Source: CAYGWX01 sp964353855 [NCBI: uncultured bacterium]
GTDB lineage: Bacteria; Edwardsbacteria; CAYGWX01
Assembly (NCBI GenBank): GCA_964353855.1
Contig: CAYGWX010000005.1
Span: 26,432 to 90,431, forward strand
Direction of reading: 5' to 3'
Length of the DNA stretch: 64,000 nucleotides
The notes below the pieces were generated by a model. It was not told the origin of the DNA and made no database searches. It saw only the letters and a list, made by a program, of their open reading frames with translations. Positions 31,872 to 40,116 of the stretch are shown piece after piece (within the stretch, counting starts at the first letter, position 1; each line of letters opens with the position of its first letter). The position numbers and the translations under genes were made by a program.

Positions 31872-34800
31872 CCCCCTCCCTCCCGCGATAAGATGATCGT
31901 GGCTTTCTCCCCGTTCACGATTTGTTCCTTGGCGATGTCCCCGCCCCCGTCCCCCTCGGAAAGGGTCAGGGCCAGGGTCTCGCGCTTGACGTACTCCGTC
32001 TGCCTGGCGAGGGCCTGCATGAGCCGCTCGGTCGTCCGGTATCGTATGTGGATGCGGTCCGTGACCCGGAAGCGGGCCTCCCGGCGCATCGCCTGGACCA
32101 GGTGCACGAACTCCCGGGCCAGACCCTCGTCCTCCAGGGCCTCGCTGCGGGTGAGGTCCAGGGCCAGGGCCAGCCCGTCCTGCTCCCGGACCGCCCAGCC
32201 CGGCTTCTCCTTCTTCAGGATCTCCACGTCGTCCCGGTGGACCTTCCCGGTTCTCATCTCCACGAAGGCCAGTTCCCCGTTGGCCAGCTTGACCACCACC
32301 TCGGCTTTCACGCCCTCCAGCTCCTCGGCCACGGCTTTAGCCTCCTTGCCGAACTTCGGGCCCAGGCGGTCGTAGCGGGGCTTCAGGGTGAACGTCCAGA
32401 ACCCGTCCAGGTTCGACCGGACCTCCAGGGCCTTGACATTCAGCTCCTCCCGGATCAGGTCCCCCAGATCCGCCAGGGCCTGTTTTTCGCTCTCGCTTGC
32501 GGCAACGACCGCGAGGAGGGGAAGCGGCTGGCGGACCTTAAGCTGGCGGTCGTTCCGGATCGAGCGGGCCAGGGCCACCACCCGGCGCACGAAATCCATC
32601 CTTTCCTCCAGGGACGGGTCCAGGACGGCCTCGTCCCAGGCCGGGAAGTCCGTGTGGTGCACGCTCTCCGGGGCACGTGAGTCCACCGAGCGCACCAGGT
32701 TCTGGTACATCTCCTCAGCCAGGAAGGGCAGGATCGGAGCGATGAGCTTGACCATGGAAACCAGGCCCTCGTACAGGGTCTCGTAGGCCATGCGTTTGTC
32801 CTGGTCATCCTCGGACTTCCAGAACCGCCGGCGCGAGCGGCGCACGTACCAGGTGGAGAAGTCCTCCAGGAAGACCTCGACCCCCCGGACCAGGGGTGCG
32901 AGGCTGTAGGCCTCGTAGAGCTGGTCGGCCTCGCGGATCAGGCCATGCAGACGGGAGAGGATCCAGCGGTCCAGCAGGGGACGTTCGCCCTTGGGGCTCG
33001 ACCCTTCACCCGGCACGAACCCGTCGATCCCGGCGTAGGTCACGAAGAAGGAATATACGTTCCAAAAGGTCAGGAGCTTGCGCTTGACCTCCTCCCCGGC
33101 CGAGTACCCGAAGTTCAGGTTCAGCTCCGGGTTGTGGCCGACGAACATCCAGCGCATCACCTCCGCGCCCATCCTCTCTGCGGCCTCGTCGGACAAGATG
33201 GCGTTGCCCTTGGACTTGTGCATCTCCTCGCCCCGCTCGTCTTTCATCGTAGCGAAGCCGAGGAGCTTCTTGAACGGGGCCTTCCCCTCCAGGACCGTGC
33301 TCATCGCCAGGATGGAATAGAACCAGTTGCGGAACTGGCCCGGGAAGGACTCGGTGATGAAGTCCGTGGGGAACCACTCCTGCCAGTAGGTTCGGTCGAA
33401 GGGATAGCCCTTGGCCGGGTCGTTCCGCTCCACTACCGGGCGCACCGTGGAATAGGGCACTATCCCGGCGTCCAGCCAGACGTTGCCCACGTCCGGGATG
33501 CGGGTCACTTTGGCCCCGCATTTGGGGCAAGCGATCTTGACCGCATCGATGTGCGGGCGATGCGGAGAGTGACCGTGGAAGGCTTCCCAGCCTTCCACGG
33601 CCCGGCTTTTCAACTCTTCCCGCCCGCCGAGGACGTCGAAGCCTCCGCAGGCGCACTCGTAGATCGGCAGGGCCAGGCCCCAGTAGCGCTTCTTGGAGAT
33701 GCACCAGTCCGCCATGTTCCGGAGCCAATCCAGCTCCCGCTCCTTGCCGAAGGCCGGGATCCAGGTCTCGACCTGCTCCACGGCCTCCATGATCTCGTGG
33801 CGCAGGTCCTTCATCGAGATGAACCACTCATCCACCAGACGGAAGATGAGCTCGCTGTCGCAACGCCAGCACACGGGGTAACGGTGGTGGTGGTCCTCCA
33901 CCCGGAAGAGGAGCTCCTTCTCCCCCAGGTTCTCGATGATCGCCTCGGCGACTTTCTGGACATCCTGGCCCGTGAGCCAATCGAAGCCCGCACCATAGAT
34001 GCCGAACTCGTCCAGGGGGGCGACCACGGCCAGGCCTTCCTCCTTACCCAACAGGAAATCCTCTTTCCCGCATCCCGGGGCGATGTGCACCATACCGGTT
34101 CCCTCGGCCTCGCTCGTTTCCTCCCAGGCTACAACGCGGTGTTCGATCCCCACTTGAGCCGGAAGCTCGTCGAAGGGGCCGCGGTAGCGCCAGCCCACCA
34201 TCTCTTTCCCCGAAAGCTCTCCCAGAACTTCATAGGGACCGTCCAACTGGCTCGTCAGGCTCTTCGCCAGATAGTAGACTTGGTCATTCTGCCTCACCTT
34301 GGCATAGGTTATCTCCGGATGCACGGAAACCGCTACATTGGAGGTAAGGGTCCAAGCCGTGGTCGTCCAGACCAGAAGAAATTCCTTATCCCGTCCCAAG
34401 ATGGGAAGCTTGATCGTCACCCCGGGGTGGGTGAGATCCTGGTAGCCCTCGGTCGCGATCTCCATGTCCGAGATCGCTGTGCCGCAGCGCGAGCACCAGG
34501 GCATCACGTCGTGGCCCTTGTAGATCCAGCCCCGCTCGTGGCAGCGCTTCAGGAAGTGCCAGATGGTGTAGTTGTTCTCCTCGGCCATCGTGAAATAGGA
34601 GTGCGCTTTGTTCAGCCAGTCGGGGTCGTCCAGGGGGGTGTCCCACTCCCCCCAATCCATCCACATCCCAAGGCGGATGGAGCTGGCCGTCTGGAGCTTG
34701 GAATACAGGTGCACCCGCTGCTTGCATTTCTCGACGAAGGCGTCCACCCCGAAGCGGTCGATGTCCCGCTTGGAGGTGAACCCTAGCTCCTTCTCGACCT

Positions 34801-35086
34801 CCACCTCGATCCACAGCCCTTGGCAGTCGAACCCGTTCTGGAACCTCTGGTTGAAGCCTTTCATCGCCCGGTAGCGCTGGAAGACGTCCTTGTAGGACCG
34901 CCCCCAGGCGTGGTGCACGCCCATCGGGTTGTTGGCCGTGATCGGACCGTCCAGGAAGGCCCAGCGCTTACCGCTCTGGGCGAGCTTTTCGACCAGCTTC
35001 TCGAACGAGCGGCTCTCCTGCCAGAACCGCAGGATCTCGTTCTCCAGCTTGGGAAAGTTCAGATCTTGGGGGACGGGCTTGTACAT
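31868..35086 (-). CDS. ileS: Isoleucine--tRNA ligase
   Basis: A 1072-aa class I synthetase. The HIGH-equivalent is PMGVHHAWGRSYKD near residue 60 and the KMSKS-equivalent is EMHKSKGNAI near residue 645. The editing domain contains GTGMVHIAPGCGKEDF. A metal-binding CWRCDSEL lies near residue 420 and CPKCGAK near 535. The length and the HHAWG form fit the long, type-2-like bacterial IleS group. The C-terminal anticodon-binding domain is complete. No clear Shine-Dalgarno precedes the ATG, which is 10 bp after pfkB. Confidence 0.96.
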   Translation of the reverse strand: MYKPVPQDLNFPKLENEILRFWQESRSFEKLVEKLAQSGKRWAFLDGPITANNPMGVHHAWGRSYKDVFQRYRAMKGFNQRFQNGFDCQGLWIEVEVEKELGFTSKRDIDRFGVDAFVEKCKQRVHLYSKLQTASSIRLGMWMDWGEWDTPLDDPDWLNKAHSYFTMAEENNYTIWHFLKRCHERGWIYKGHDVMPWCSRCGTAISDMEIATEGYQDLTHPGVTIKLPILGRDKEFLLVWTTTAWTLTSNVAVSVHPEITYAKVRQNDQVYYLAKSLTSQLDGPYEVLGELSGKEMVGWRYRGPFDELPAQVGIEHRVVAWEETSEAEGTGMVHIAPGCGKEDFLLGKEEGLAVVAPLDEFGIYGAGFDWLTGQDVQKVAEAIIENLGEKELLFRVEDHHHRYPVCWRCDSELIFRLVDEWFISMKDLRHEIMEAVEQVETWIPAFGKERELDWLRNMADWCISKKRYWGLALPIYECACGGFDVLGGREELKSRAVEGWEAFHGHSPHRPHIDAVKIACPKCGAKVTRIPDVGNVWLDAGIVPYSTVRPVVERNDPAKGYPFDRTYWQEWFPTDFITESFPGQFRNWFYSILAMSTVLEGKAPFKKLLGFATMKDERGEEMHKSKGNAILSDEAAERMGAEVMRWMFVGHNPELNLNFGYSAGEEVKRKLLTFWNVYSFFVTYAGIDGFVPGEGSSPKGERPLLDRWILSRLHGLIREADQLYEAYSLAPLVRGVEVFLEDFSTWYVRRSRRRFWKSEDDQDKRMAYETLYEGLVSMVKLIAPILPFLAEEMYQNLVRSVDSRAPESVHHTDFPAWDEAVLDPSLEERMDFVRRVVALARSIRNDRQLKVRQPLPLLAVVAASESEKQALADLGDLIREELNVKALEVRSNLDGFWTFTLKPRYDRLGPKFGKEAKAVAEELEGVKAEVVVKLANGELAFVEMRTGKVHRDDVEILKKEKPGWAVREQDGLALALDLTRSEALEDEGLAREFVHLVQAMRREARFRVTDRIHIRYRTTERLMQALARQTEYVKRETLALTLSEGDGGGDIAKEQIVNGEKATIILSREGGG

Positions 35087-35096
35087 GATTAAAAGA

Positions 35097-36017
35097 TTAT
35101 TTCGCGTCCAGCGGGTCGAAGTGACAGATCTTCTGGAACTCCTTGAACCGGGCCACGATCTCCTCCGGGGCCAGGGTCTTGAACCGCTCCAGGCCGAACC
35201 GTTCCACGCAGAACGAGGCCATCACGCTTCCGTAAATCATGGCCTGGCGCACACTGGCCTCGTCGGCGCTCCCCTTCCGGGCGAGCGAGCCCACGAAGCC
35301 TCCGGCGAAGCTGTCCCCGGCGCCGGTGGGGTCCTGGACCTCCTCCACCGGATAGGCCGGGGCCGAGAAGATGGAGTCTTCGTAGAACATCAGGGCCCCG
35401 TGTTCGCCCTTCTTCACGATCACGATCTTGGGCCCGAAGAGCTGGATGGCACGGGCCGCCTTGACCAGATTGGGCTCCTGGGTGAGCTGGCGGGCCTCGG
35501 CGTCATTCAGGATCATCACGTTCACCCGGGACATGGTCTCGAACAGCTGCGGCCGCTTGGATTCGATCCAGTAGTTCATCGTGTCGCAGGCCACGAGCTT
35601 GGGCTTCCGGACCTGGTTCAGGACCTCCATCTGCAGTTCGGGATCGATGTTGGCCAGGAAAACATAAGGGGCGTCGCGATAGGCCTCCAGGACCACGGGA
35701 TGGAAGTCCTGGAAGACCCCCAGCTCGGTCTTCAACGTCTCGGCGTCGTGCAGGTCGTAGTCGTAACGCCCCTGCCAGCGGAAGGTCTTTCCTCCCGGGA
35801 CCACGGCAAGCCCGCGCAGGTCCCCGCCGCGCTCCTCCAGGAAGGCCAGGTCCCCGCGGGGGAAATCGTCGCCCACCACGGCCGTGACCTTGAGCGTGCT
35901 GAAGAAGCTGGCGCTGGCCGAGAAATAAGAAGCCGAGCCGCCGACCACCTCGCTGGCATGGCCGAACGGCGTGCGGATGTTGTCCAGGGCCACCGAACCT
36001 ACGACCAGGATGCTCAC
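35097..36017 (-). CDS. PfkB-family sugar or nucleoside kinase
   Basis: A 306-aa ribokinase-fold protein. It has the N-terminal substrate region SVALDNIRTPFG...VGGSASYFS and the C-terminal signature VEEVQDPTGAGDSFAGGFVGSL with the catalytic Asp and anion-hole GAGD. It overlaps the purine nucleoside phosphorylase gene by 4 bp, so a nucleoside or ribose-related substrate is a reasonable guess, but the sequence does not prove it. Confidence 0.92.
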   Translation of the reverse strand: MSILVVGSVALDNIRTPFGHASEVVGGSASYFSASASFFSTLKVTAVVGDDFPRGDLAFLEERGGDLRGLAVVPGGKTFRWQGRYDYDLHDAETLKTELGVFQDFHPVVLEAYRDAPYVFLANIDPELQMEVLNQVRKPKLVACDTMNYWIESKRPQLFETMSRVNVMILNDAEARQLTQEPNLVKAARAIQLFGPKIVIVKKGEHGALMFYEDSIFSAPAYPVEEVQDPTGAGDSFAGGFVGSLARKGSADEASVRQAMIYGSVMASFCVERFGLERFKTLAPEEIVARFKEFQKICHFDPLDAK

Positions 36018-36841
36018 GGAAGCTTCTCCGCGATCCGGGTGATGAGCCGGCGGAGCCTGGGCTCGGCCTCGGCGGCGATGGCCAGGACCTCCTCGATCCG
36101 GGTCGGCTTTAAGGTTTCGGGAAGGCCCATGTCCGTGATCAGGGAGAACCCCAGGACCCGCAGGCCGGAATGACGGGCCACCAGGACCTCCGGGATCGTG
36201 GACATGCCCACCGCATCCGCCCCGATGATGCGCAAAAACCGGTACTCGGCCGCGGTCTCCAGGTTCGGCCCGGTGACCGCGGCATATACCCCTTTGACCA
36301 GAGTGATGCCTTCTTCCAGGGCGGCTTTCTCGGCCAAGCTTAAGAGTTTCCTATCGTAACATTCGAACATGTCCGGGAACCGCGGGCCCAGGCGGTCGTC
36401 GTTCTCCCCGATAAGAGGGTTCTGGCCCAGGAGGTTGATGTGGTCCGTGACCGCCATGATGTCCCCGCTCTTGAACAGGGGGTTCAAGCCCCCCGAGGCA
36501 TTGGAGACCACCAGGATCCCGGCCCCCAAGGCCCCCATCACTCGGACCGGAAATGTAATCTGCTCCGGGGAGTAGCCCTCATAGAAGTGGAACCGCCCCT
36601 GCATGGCCACCACCGGCTTTCCGGAGAGGGTCCCGAACAGGAGCTTTCCGGCATGGCTCTCCACTGTGGAGGCCGGGAAATAAGGGATCTCCTCGTAGGG
36701 GATGGTCGCCTCCAGGACGATGTCTTTGGCCAGCCCACCCAGCCCGGTCCCCAGGATGATCCCTGCGACGGGACTGGTCGCTACTTTCGCTTTCAGAGCG
36801 GCTGCGGTCTCTTCGATTCTTTTCTTGAGTTGGGTCATCAT
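36014..36841 (-). CDS. Purine nucleoside phosphorylase
   Basis: A 275-aa protein of the trimeric PNP/MTAP family. Landmarks: GIILGTGLGGLAKDI with the phosphate-binding loop, STVESHAGKLLFG, MQGRFHFYEGY, VSNASGGLNPLFKSGDIMAVTDHINL, and GPNLETAAEYRFLRIIGADAVGMSTIPE with the purine-site residues. It cleaves purine nucleosides with phosphate to base plus ribose-1-phosphate. It overlaps both neighbours by 4 bp, giving a salvage pair with the PfkB kinase. Confidence 0.96.
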   Translation of the reverse strand: MMTQLKKRIEETAAALKAKVATSPVAGIILGTGLGGLAKDIVLEATIPYEEIPYFPASTVESHAGKLLFGTLSGKPVVAMQGRFHFYEGYSPEQITFPVRVMGALGAGILVVSNASGGLNPLFKSGDIMAVTDHINLLGQNPLIGENDDRLGPRFPDMFECYDRKLLSLAEKAALEEGITLVKGVYAAVTGPNLETAAEYRFLRIIGADAVGMSTIPEVLVARHSGLRVLGFSLITDMGLPETLKPTRIEEVLAIAAEAEPRLRRLITRIAEKLP

Positions 36842-37140
36842 CTCCCTTTGCTCAGGGCCAGTAGCGCCCGTTCGGCGTCCCTTTGGCTGATGCCGGCGAC
36901 CTCTATCGTTTTCTCTCGGGAGCGCTCCCCATGCGCGATCCTCACCGCCCTGCGGCGGAGGCCCAGGACTTCAGCCAGGAAGGCGATGAGGTGTGCGTTG
37001 GCCACCCCCTCCACCGGCGGCGCGGTGACCCGCACGGCGAAGACGCCGCCCGGGCGGATCTCGGCGACCTCCTCCCGCCTGGCCCGGGGGATCACGTGGA
37101 TCCGGAGCCGAGCCACAGGGTGCTGGTCGGGCTTCTCCAT
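36838..37140 (-). CDS. DUF167 (YggU-family) protein
   Basis: A 100-aa protein with family motifs LRIHVIPRARREEVAEI, VRVTAPPVEGVANAHLIAFLAEVLGL and GERSREKTIEVAGIS. The molecular function of DUF167 is not established. It overlaps pnp by 4 bp and divIVA by 1 bp (TAATG), in the common yggS-divIVA-yggU type order. Confidence 0.93.
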   Translation of the reverse strand: MEKPDQHPVARLRIHVIPRARREEVAEIRPGGVFAVRVTAPPVEGVANAHLIAFLAEVLGLRRRAVRIAHGERSREKTIEVAGISQRDAERALLALSKGR

Positions 37141-37646
37141 TAGAAATCTTCTTCCAGGGCCTCGGCCTTAGGGGGGGACGAAGGAGCCGCCACTCTGCCG
37201 GAATGCATCTCCTCCAGAAGGTTGAGCTGGGACTCCACCAAACTCTTGAACTGGGCGATGAAAGCATTCCGCTGCTGTTCCAGGACGGCCACATCCCGTT
37301 GCAGGCCCTGGGCCCTGTGGCGCGCCTCGGTCACGATCCCATCGGCCTTGTGCTGGGCCTCCCTTAGCAGGAGGTCGGCCTCGGCCCGGGCGTTCTCCTT
37401 GATTCCCTCCGTGGTCTGCTGGGCCGCGAGCATGGTTTCCCGGAGGGCTTTCTCCATCTTGCGGTAATCCTCGATCTGGGCGTCCAGGCCGGCCATGCGC
37501 TCCAAGAGGGCGGCGTTCTCCCGGGCCAACTCCTCGAACTCCTTGGCGACCATCTCCAGGAACGCCTGCACCTCGCCGGTCTCGTAGCCCCGCATGCCCT
37601 TCTTGAATGTCTGTTTGCGAATGTCCAACGGCGTTACCTTTGCCAT
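37140..37646 (-). CDS. DivIVA-family protein
   Basis: A 168-aa protein. The N-terminal membrane-curvature region is TPLDIRKQTFKKGMRGYETGEVQAFLEMVAKEFEEL, followed by coiled coil to about residue 145 and a Pro/Ser-rich tail. DivIVA proteins mark negatively curved membrane and scaffold division or polar growth. GAGGGAG lies upstream of the ATG. It is 9 bp after yggS, as in many phyla. Confidence 0.92.
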   Translation of the reverse strand: MAKVTPLDIRKQTFKKGMRGYETGEVQAFLEMVAKEFEELARENAALLERMAGLDAQIEDYRKMEKALRETMLAAQQTTEGIKENARAEADLLLREAQHKADGIVTEARHRAQGLQRDVAVLEQQRNAFIAQFKSLVESQLNLLEEMHSGRVAAPSSPPKAEALEEDF

Positions 37647-37655
37647 CGCTCCCTC

Positions 37656-38351
37656 TTAATTCCTCGCTCCAAAGATCGCCGTGCCGATTCGGACCATCGT
37701 AGCCCCCTCCTCGATGGCGACCTCGAAATCGTTCGTCATGCCCATCGAAAGATGTTCCATCGCAACGTTGGGGAAAGCACACCTTGCGATCTCATCCCGG
37801 AGTCTCCTCAAGTTCCGAAAGCAGACCCGGGCCTCCTCCATGGGGCCGAACGACCCGACCGTCATCAAACCCTTCACGGAAAGGCCTTCCACCGTTGCGA
37901 TGCGCTCCAGCTCCTCCCCGGCCCGTTCGGGTGAGAGGCCGTATTTCGTGACTTCCCCAGAGGTGTTCACCTCCACGAGCACCGGTACCGACTTTCCCAA
38001 CTCCCTCGCCCGCTTCCCCACGGCCTGGGCCAGGTGCAGGGAATCGACGGCATGGATCCAATCGAAGATATCCACCGCCTTCCGGGCCTTGTTCGTCTGC
38101 AGGTGGCCGACCAGGTGCCAGGCCACCTGGTCGCGGATCTCGCGGATCTTCTCCTCGGCCTCTTGGACCCGGTTCTCGCCCAGGGCACTGATCCCTGCCC
38201 GGATGACCTCCTGGATCCTCTCCGCCGGAACGGTCTTGGTCACAGCCACGAGCAGGATCTCCTCGGGCTTACGACCGCTCCTTCGGGCTGCGCCGGCGAT
38301 GCGCTCCCGGACCTCGGCCACAGCCTCGGCGATCTCAGGATAACTTTTCAT
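37656..38351 (-). CDS. YggS-family PLP homeostasis protein
   Basis: A 231-aa alanine-racemase-like fold. PLP lysine motif EILLVAVTKTVPAERI. Other landmarks: GENRVQEAEEKI, WHLVGHLQTNKARKAVDIFDWIHAVDSL, VLVEVNTSGEVTKYGLSPE, GLMTVGSFG and LSMGMTNDFEVAIEEGATMVRIGTAIFG. Members bind PLP and keep vitamin B6 and amino-acid pools balanced, without known catalysis. It starts 58 bp downstream of the tRNA gene. Confidence 0.95.
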   Translation of the reverse strand: MKSYPEIAEAVAEVRERIAGAARRSGRKPEEILLVAVTKTVPAERIQEVIRAGISALGENRVQEAEEKIREIRDQVAWHLVGHLQTNKARKAVDIFDWIHAVDSLHLAQAVGKRARELGKSVPVLVEVNTSGEVTKYGLSPERAGEELERIATVEGLSVKGLMTVGSFGPMEEARVCFRNLRRLRDEIARCAFPNVAMEHLSMGMTNDFEVAIEEGATMVRIGTAIFGARN

Positions 38352-38409
38352 TATAACGAAATCCTTCGCCGGAATGCAAGTGCCATCGGACGTTTTATGG
38401 AAGCGAATC

Positions 38410-38484
38410 TGGTGGGCCCTCTGGGATTCGAACCCAGGACCGACGGATTATGAGTCCGCTGCTCTACCCTTGAGCTAAGGGCCC
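38410..38484 (-). tRNA. tRNA-Met (anticodon CAT), CCA encoded
   Basis: The cloverleaf folds fully: acceptor GGGCCCT with AGGGCCC, D arm GCTC-AAGGGTA-GAGC, anticodon arm GCGGA-CTCATAA-TCCGT, five-base variable loop, T arm CTGGG-TTCGAAT-CCCAG, discriminator A, then CCA. There is no initiator-type mismatch at position 1-72. With a CAT anticodon it is elongator Met or, if lysidine-modified, Ile; sequence alone favours Met. It begins 3 bp after the stop of the lipoprotein gene. Confidence 0.95.
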
Positions 38485-38487
38485 CCG

Positions 38488-38964
38488 TTATCTCAGATTG
38501 ACGGCCACCGACCCCAGGTACCCGGTGCATCCTACCGCGTCCAGCTGGCAGAATCGGAAATAGGAGAAGACGATCCAGTGGCTCCCCTGGGGAAGGTAGG
38601 TCAGGCTCGACCAGGTCCCTGTCCGGTTGAGGTCATTCGGCCCCAGGACCACAAGGGCGATTTCCAGCCGGTAAATGTCGTTCGCCGGCAGGTTTACGGC
38701 CAGGCTCTCGGTCTCCAACGAGGTGCTGTCGTTTACCCCTCCTGTGGCCAGGATTCCGAGAACGCTTCCATAGGTCGTGCGGGTGTCCGAGGATTTCACG
38801 CTGCACATCGTCTGCACCTGGTTCAAGCTCGTAGACGGGTTGTTCACCGCGAGCACGATAGGCGGTGGCATCGCCCGGTCTTCTGGAACCGGCATGATCT
38901 CCACCGGACTGTTGATGCACCCGGCCAAGACGGCCAGGCATAAAACGCAGAGGATCTTCCACAT
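38488..38964 (-). CDS. Small lipoprotein of unknown function
   Basis: A 158-aa protein from the ATG at 38964 (AGGAGG 7 nt upstream). A lipoprotein signal peptide MWKILCVLCLAVLAGC ends in a lipobox LAGC. The mature part is beta-rich with a few cysteines (FCQLDAVGC) and no family I recognise. It lies between an aminotransferase gene (13-bp overlap from this start) and the tRNA, so its transcript must be processed to release the tRNA. Confidence 0.78.
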   Translation of the reverse strand: MWKILCVLCLAVLAGCINSPVEIMPVPEDRAMPPPIVLAVNNPSTSLNQVQTMCSVKSSDTRTTYGSVLGILATGGVNDSTSLETESLAVNLPANDIYRLEIALVVLGPNDLNRTGTWSSLTYLPQGSHWIVFSYFRFCQLDAVGCTGYLGSVAVNLR

Positions 38965-38975
38965 GGCGCACCTCC

Positions 38976-40112
38976 TCACGCTTTGCGCTTCAAGACTGCG
39001 ATGAGGCGGTCCACCTCCTCGTCGCTGTTGTAGAAATGCGGGGAGACCCGCACCCCACCCTCCCGGTAGGACACGATGATCTTCTCATGCTCCAGGGCTT
39101 CCATTAGGGCATTATCCCTTTTGCCCGTGAAAGATATGATCCCGGAACGATGCTTGGCCGCAAGAGAGCTCCTGATTTTGTAAGGGCTATCCCGGAGGTA
39201 GTCCAGGAGCCGGCCCGTGAGCCCCAGGATACTATTCTCAACCCTCTTCATCCCCACTTCGGCGAGCATCCCGAGGGCCTCCCGGAACCCGTAAAGATCC
39301 TGATAGGGATGCGAGCCCAACTCGAACTTACGGACGTCGGAGAATGGTTTCCGCTGGTAATTCCGCAGGTTCTTCCAGTCCGTATTCCAGTCCACTCCCA
39401 GCCATCCCGCGAACCTGGGTTTGAGCCTGGGAAGCATCCGCTTGGAGATGAAGAAGAAGCCGGACCCGTGCGGCGAGAGGAGCCATTTGACCCCGCCCGC
39501 AGAAAGAAAGTCCACCCCGGCCTGCCTCACGTTCAGATCGAGCCCTCCCACGCCCTGCATCCCGTCGACCACGAAGAAAATCCCTCGCAGGCGGCAGAGA
39601 TCGCTCGTAGCTTTCAAGTCCGTGCGGTATCCGTTGAAGTACTGCACCCAGGACAGGGCTAGGATCTTCGTGCGGCGGGTGAGGCCCCGCGCGATGCTCT
39701 CCATGTCCGCGAAGCCCTCCCGTGCTTTGAAGAAACGAACCTTAACCCCATTCCTTCTGAGGGCCAGCCAAGGATAAACGTTCGCGGGAAACTCCACATC
39801 CGAGAGCAGGACTTCATCCCCTGTCCGGAGGTCCAGTCCATGGGCCGCGACATTCAGCCCAAAGGTCGCATCGTAGCCCATGCCGATCTCCCCGGCTTCG
39901 CACCTGAGCATCCCGGCCAGCAGAGCCCGGCACTCGTCCATCTTCCGGAAGGAGGTCGCGTCATGGGCATGCTGGGTGTGCACCGCCCGATCGAGGAACC
40001 CGTCGATCGCCCGCCACACCCTGAGGCTCATCGGTCCGTGACTGGCGTGGTTCAGGTAGGTGAATCGCCGGGTTATGGGAAACTCGGCGCGGTACCGGGA
40101 AAAGCCTTTCAA
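38976..40112 (-). CDS. Class V aminotransferase (cysteine desulfurase-like)
   Basis: A 378-aa protein with a TTG start at 40112 preceded by AGGA. PLP-dependent fold type I with FTYLNHASHGPMS, DVEFPANVYPWL, FFVVDGMQGVGGLDLNV (Asp binding pyridine N) and GGVKWLLSPHGSGFFFI (PLP Lys). The catalytic-loop Cys of true cysteine desulfurases is not evident: the region HRSGIISFTGKRDNALMEAL lacks it upstream. It may therefore be another aminotransferase or lyase of the class. It sits 4 bp after rpoD. Substrate unknown. Confidence 0.88.
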   Translation of the reverse strand: MKGFSRYRAEFPITRRFTYLNHASHGPMSLRVWRAIDGFLDRAVHTQHAHDATSFRKMDECRALLAGMLRCEAGEIGMGYDATFGLNVAAHGLDLRTGDEVLLSDVEFPANVYPWLALRRNGVKVRFFKAREGFADMESIARGLTRRTKILALSWVQYFNGYRTDLKATSDLCRLRGIFFVVDGMQGVGGLDLNVRQAGVDFLSAGGVKWLLSPHGSGFFFISKRMLPRLKPRFAGWLGVDWNTDWKNLRNYQRKPFSDVRKFELGSHPYQDLYGFREALGMLAEVGMKRVENSILGLTGRLLDYLRDSPYKIRSSLAAKHRSGIISFTGKRDNALMEALEHEKIIVSYREGGVRVSPHFYNSDEEVDRLIAVLKRKA

Positions 40113-40116
40113 AAAG

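Noticed and set aside
32945-34786. A 613-codon open frame on the plus strand
   Set aside because: It is antisense to ileS, whose catalytic and editing motifs are intact. The translation is rich in His/Gly/Asp/Val/Leu with no domain, as expected for an antisense shadow in GC-rich DNA.
38410-38484. Initiator tRNA-fMet
   Set aside because: The 1-72 pair is a normal G-C and the anticodon stem lacks the three consecutive G-C pairs of initiators, so elongator Met (or lysidine Ile) is preferred.
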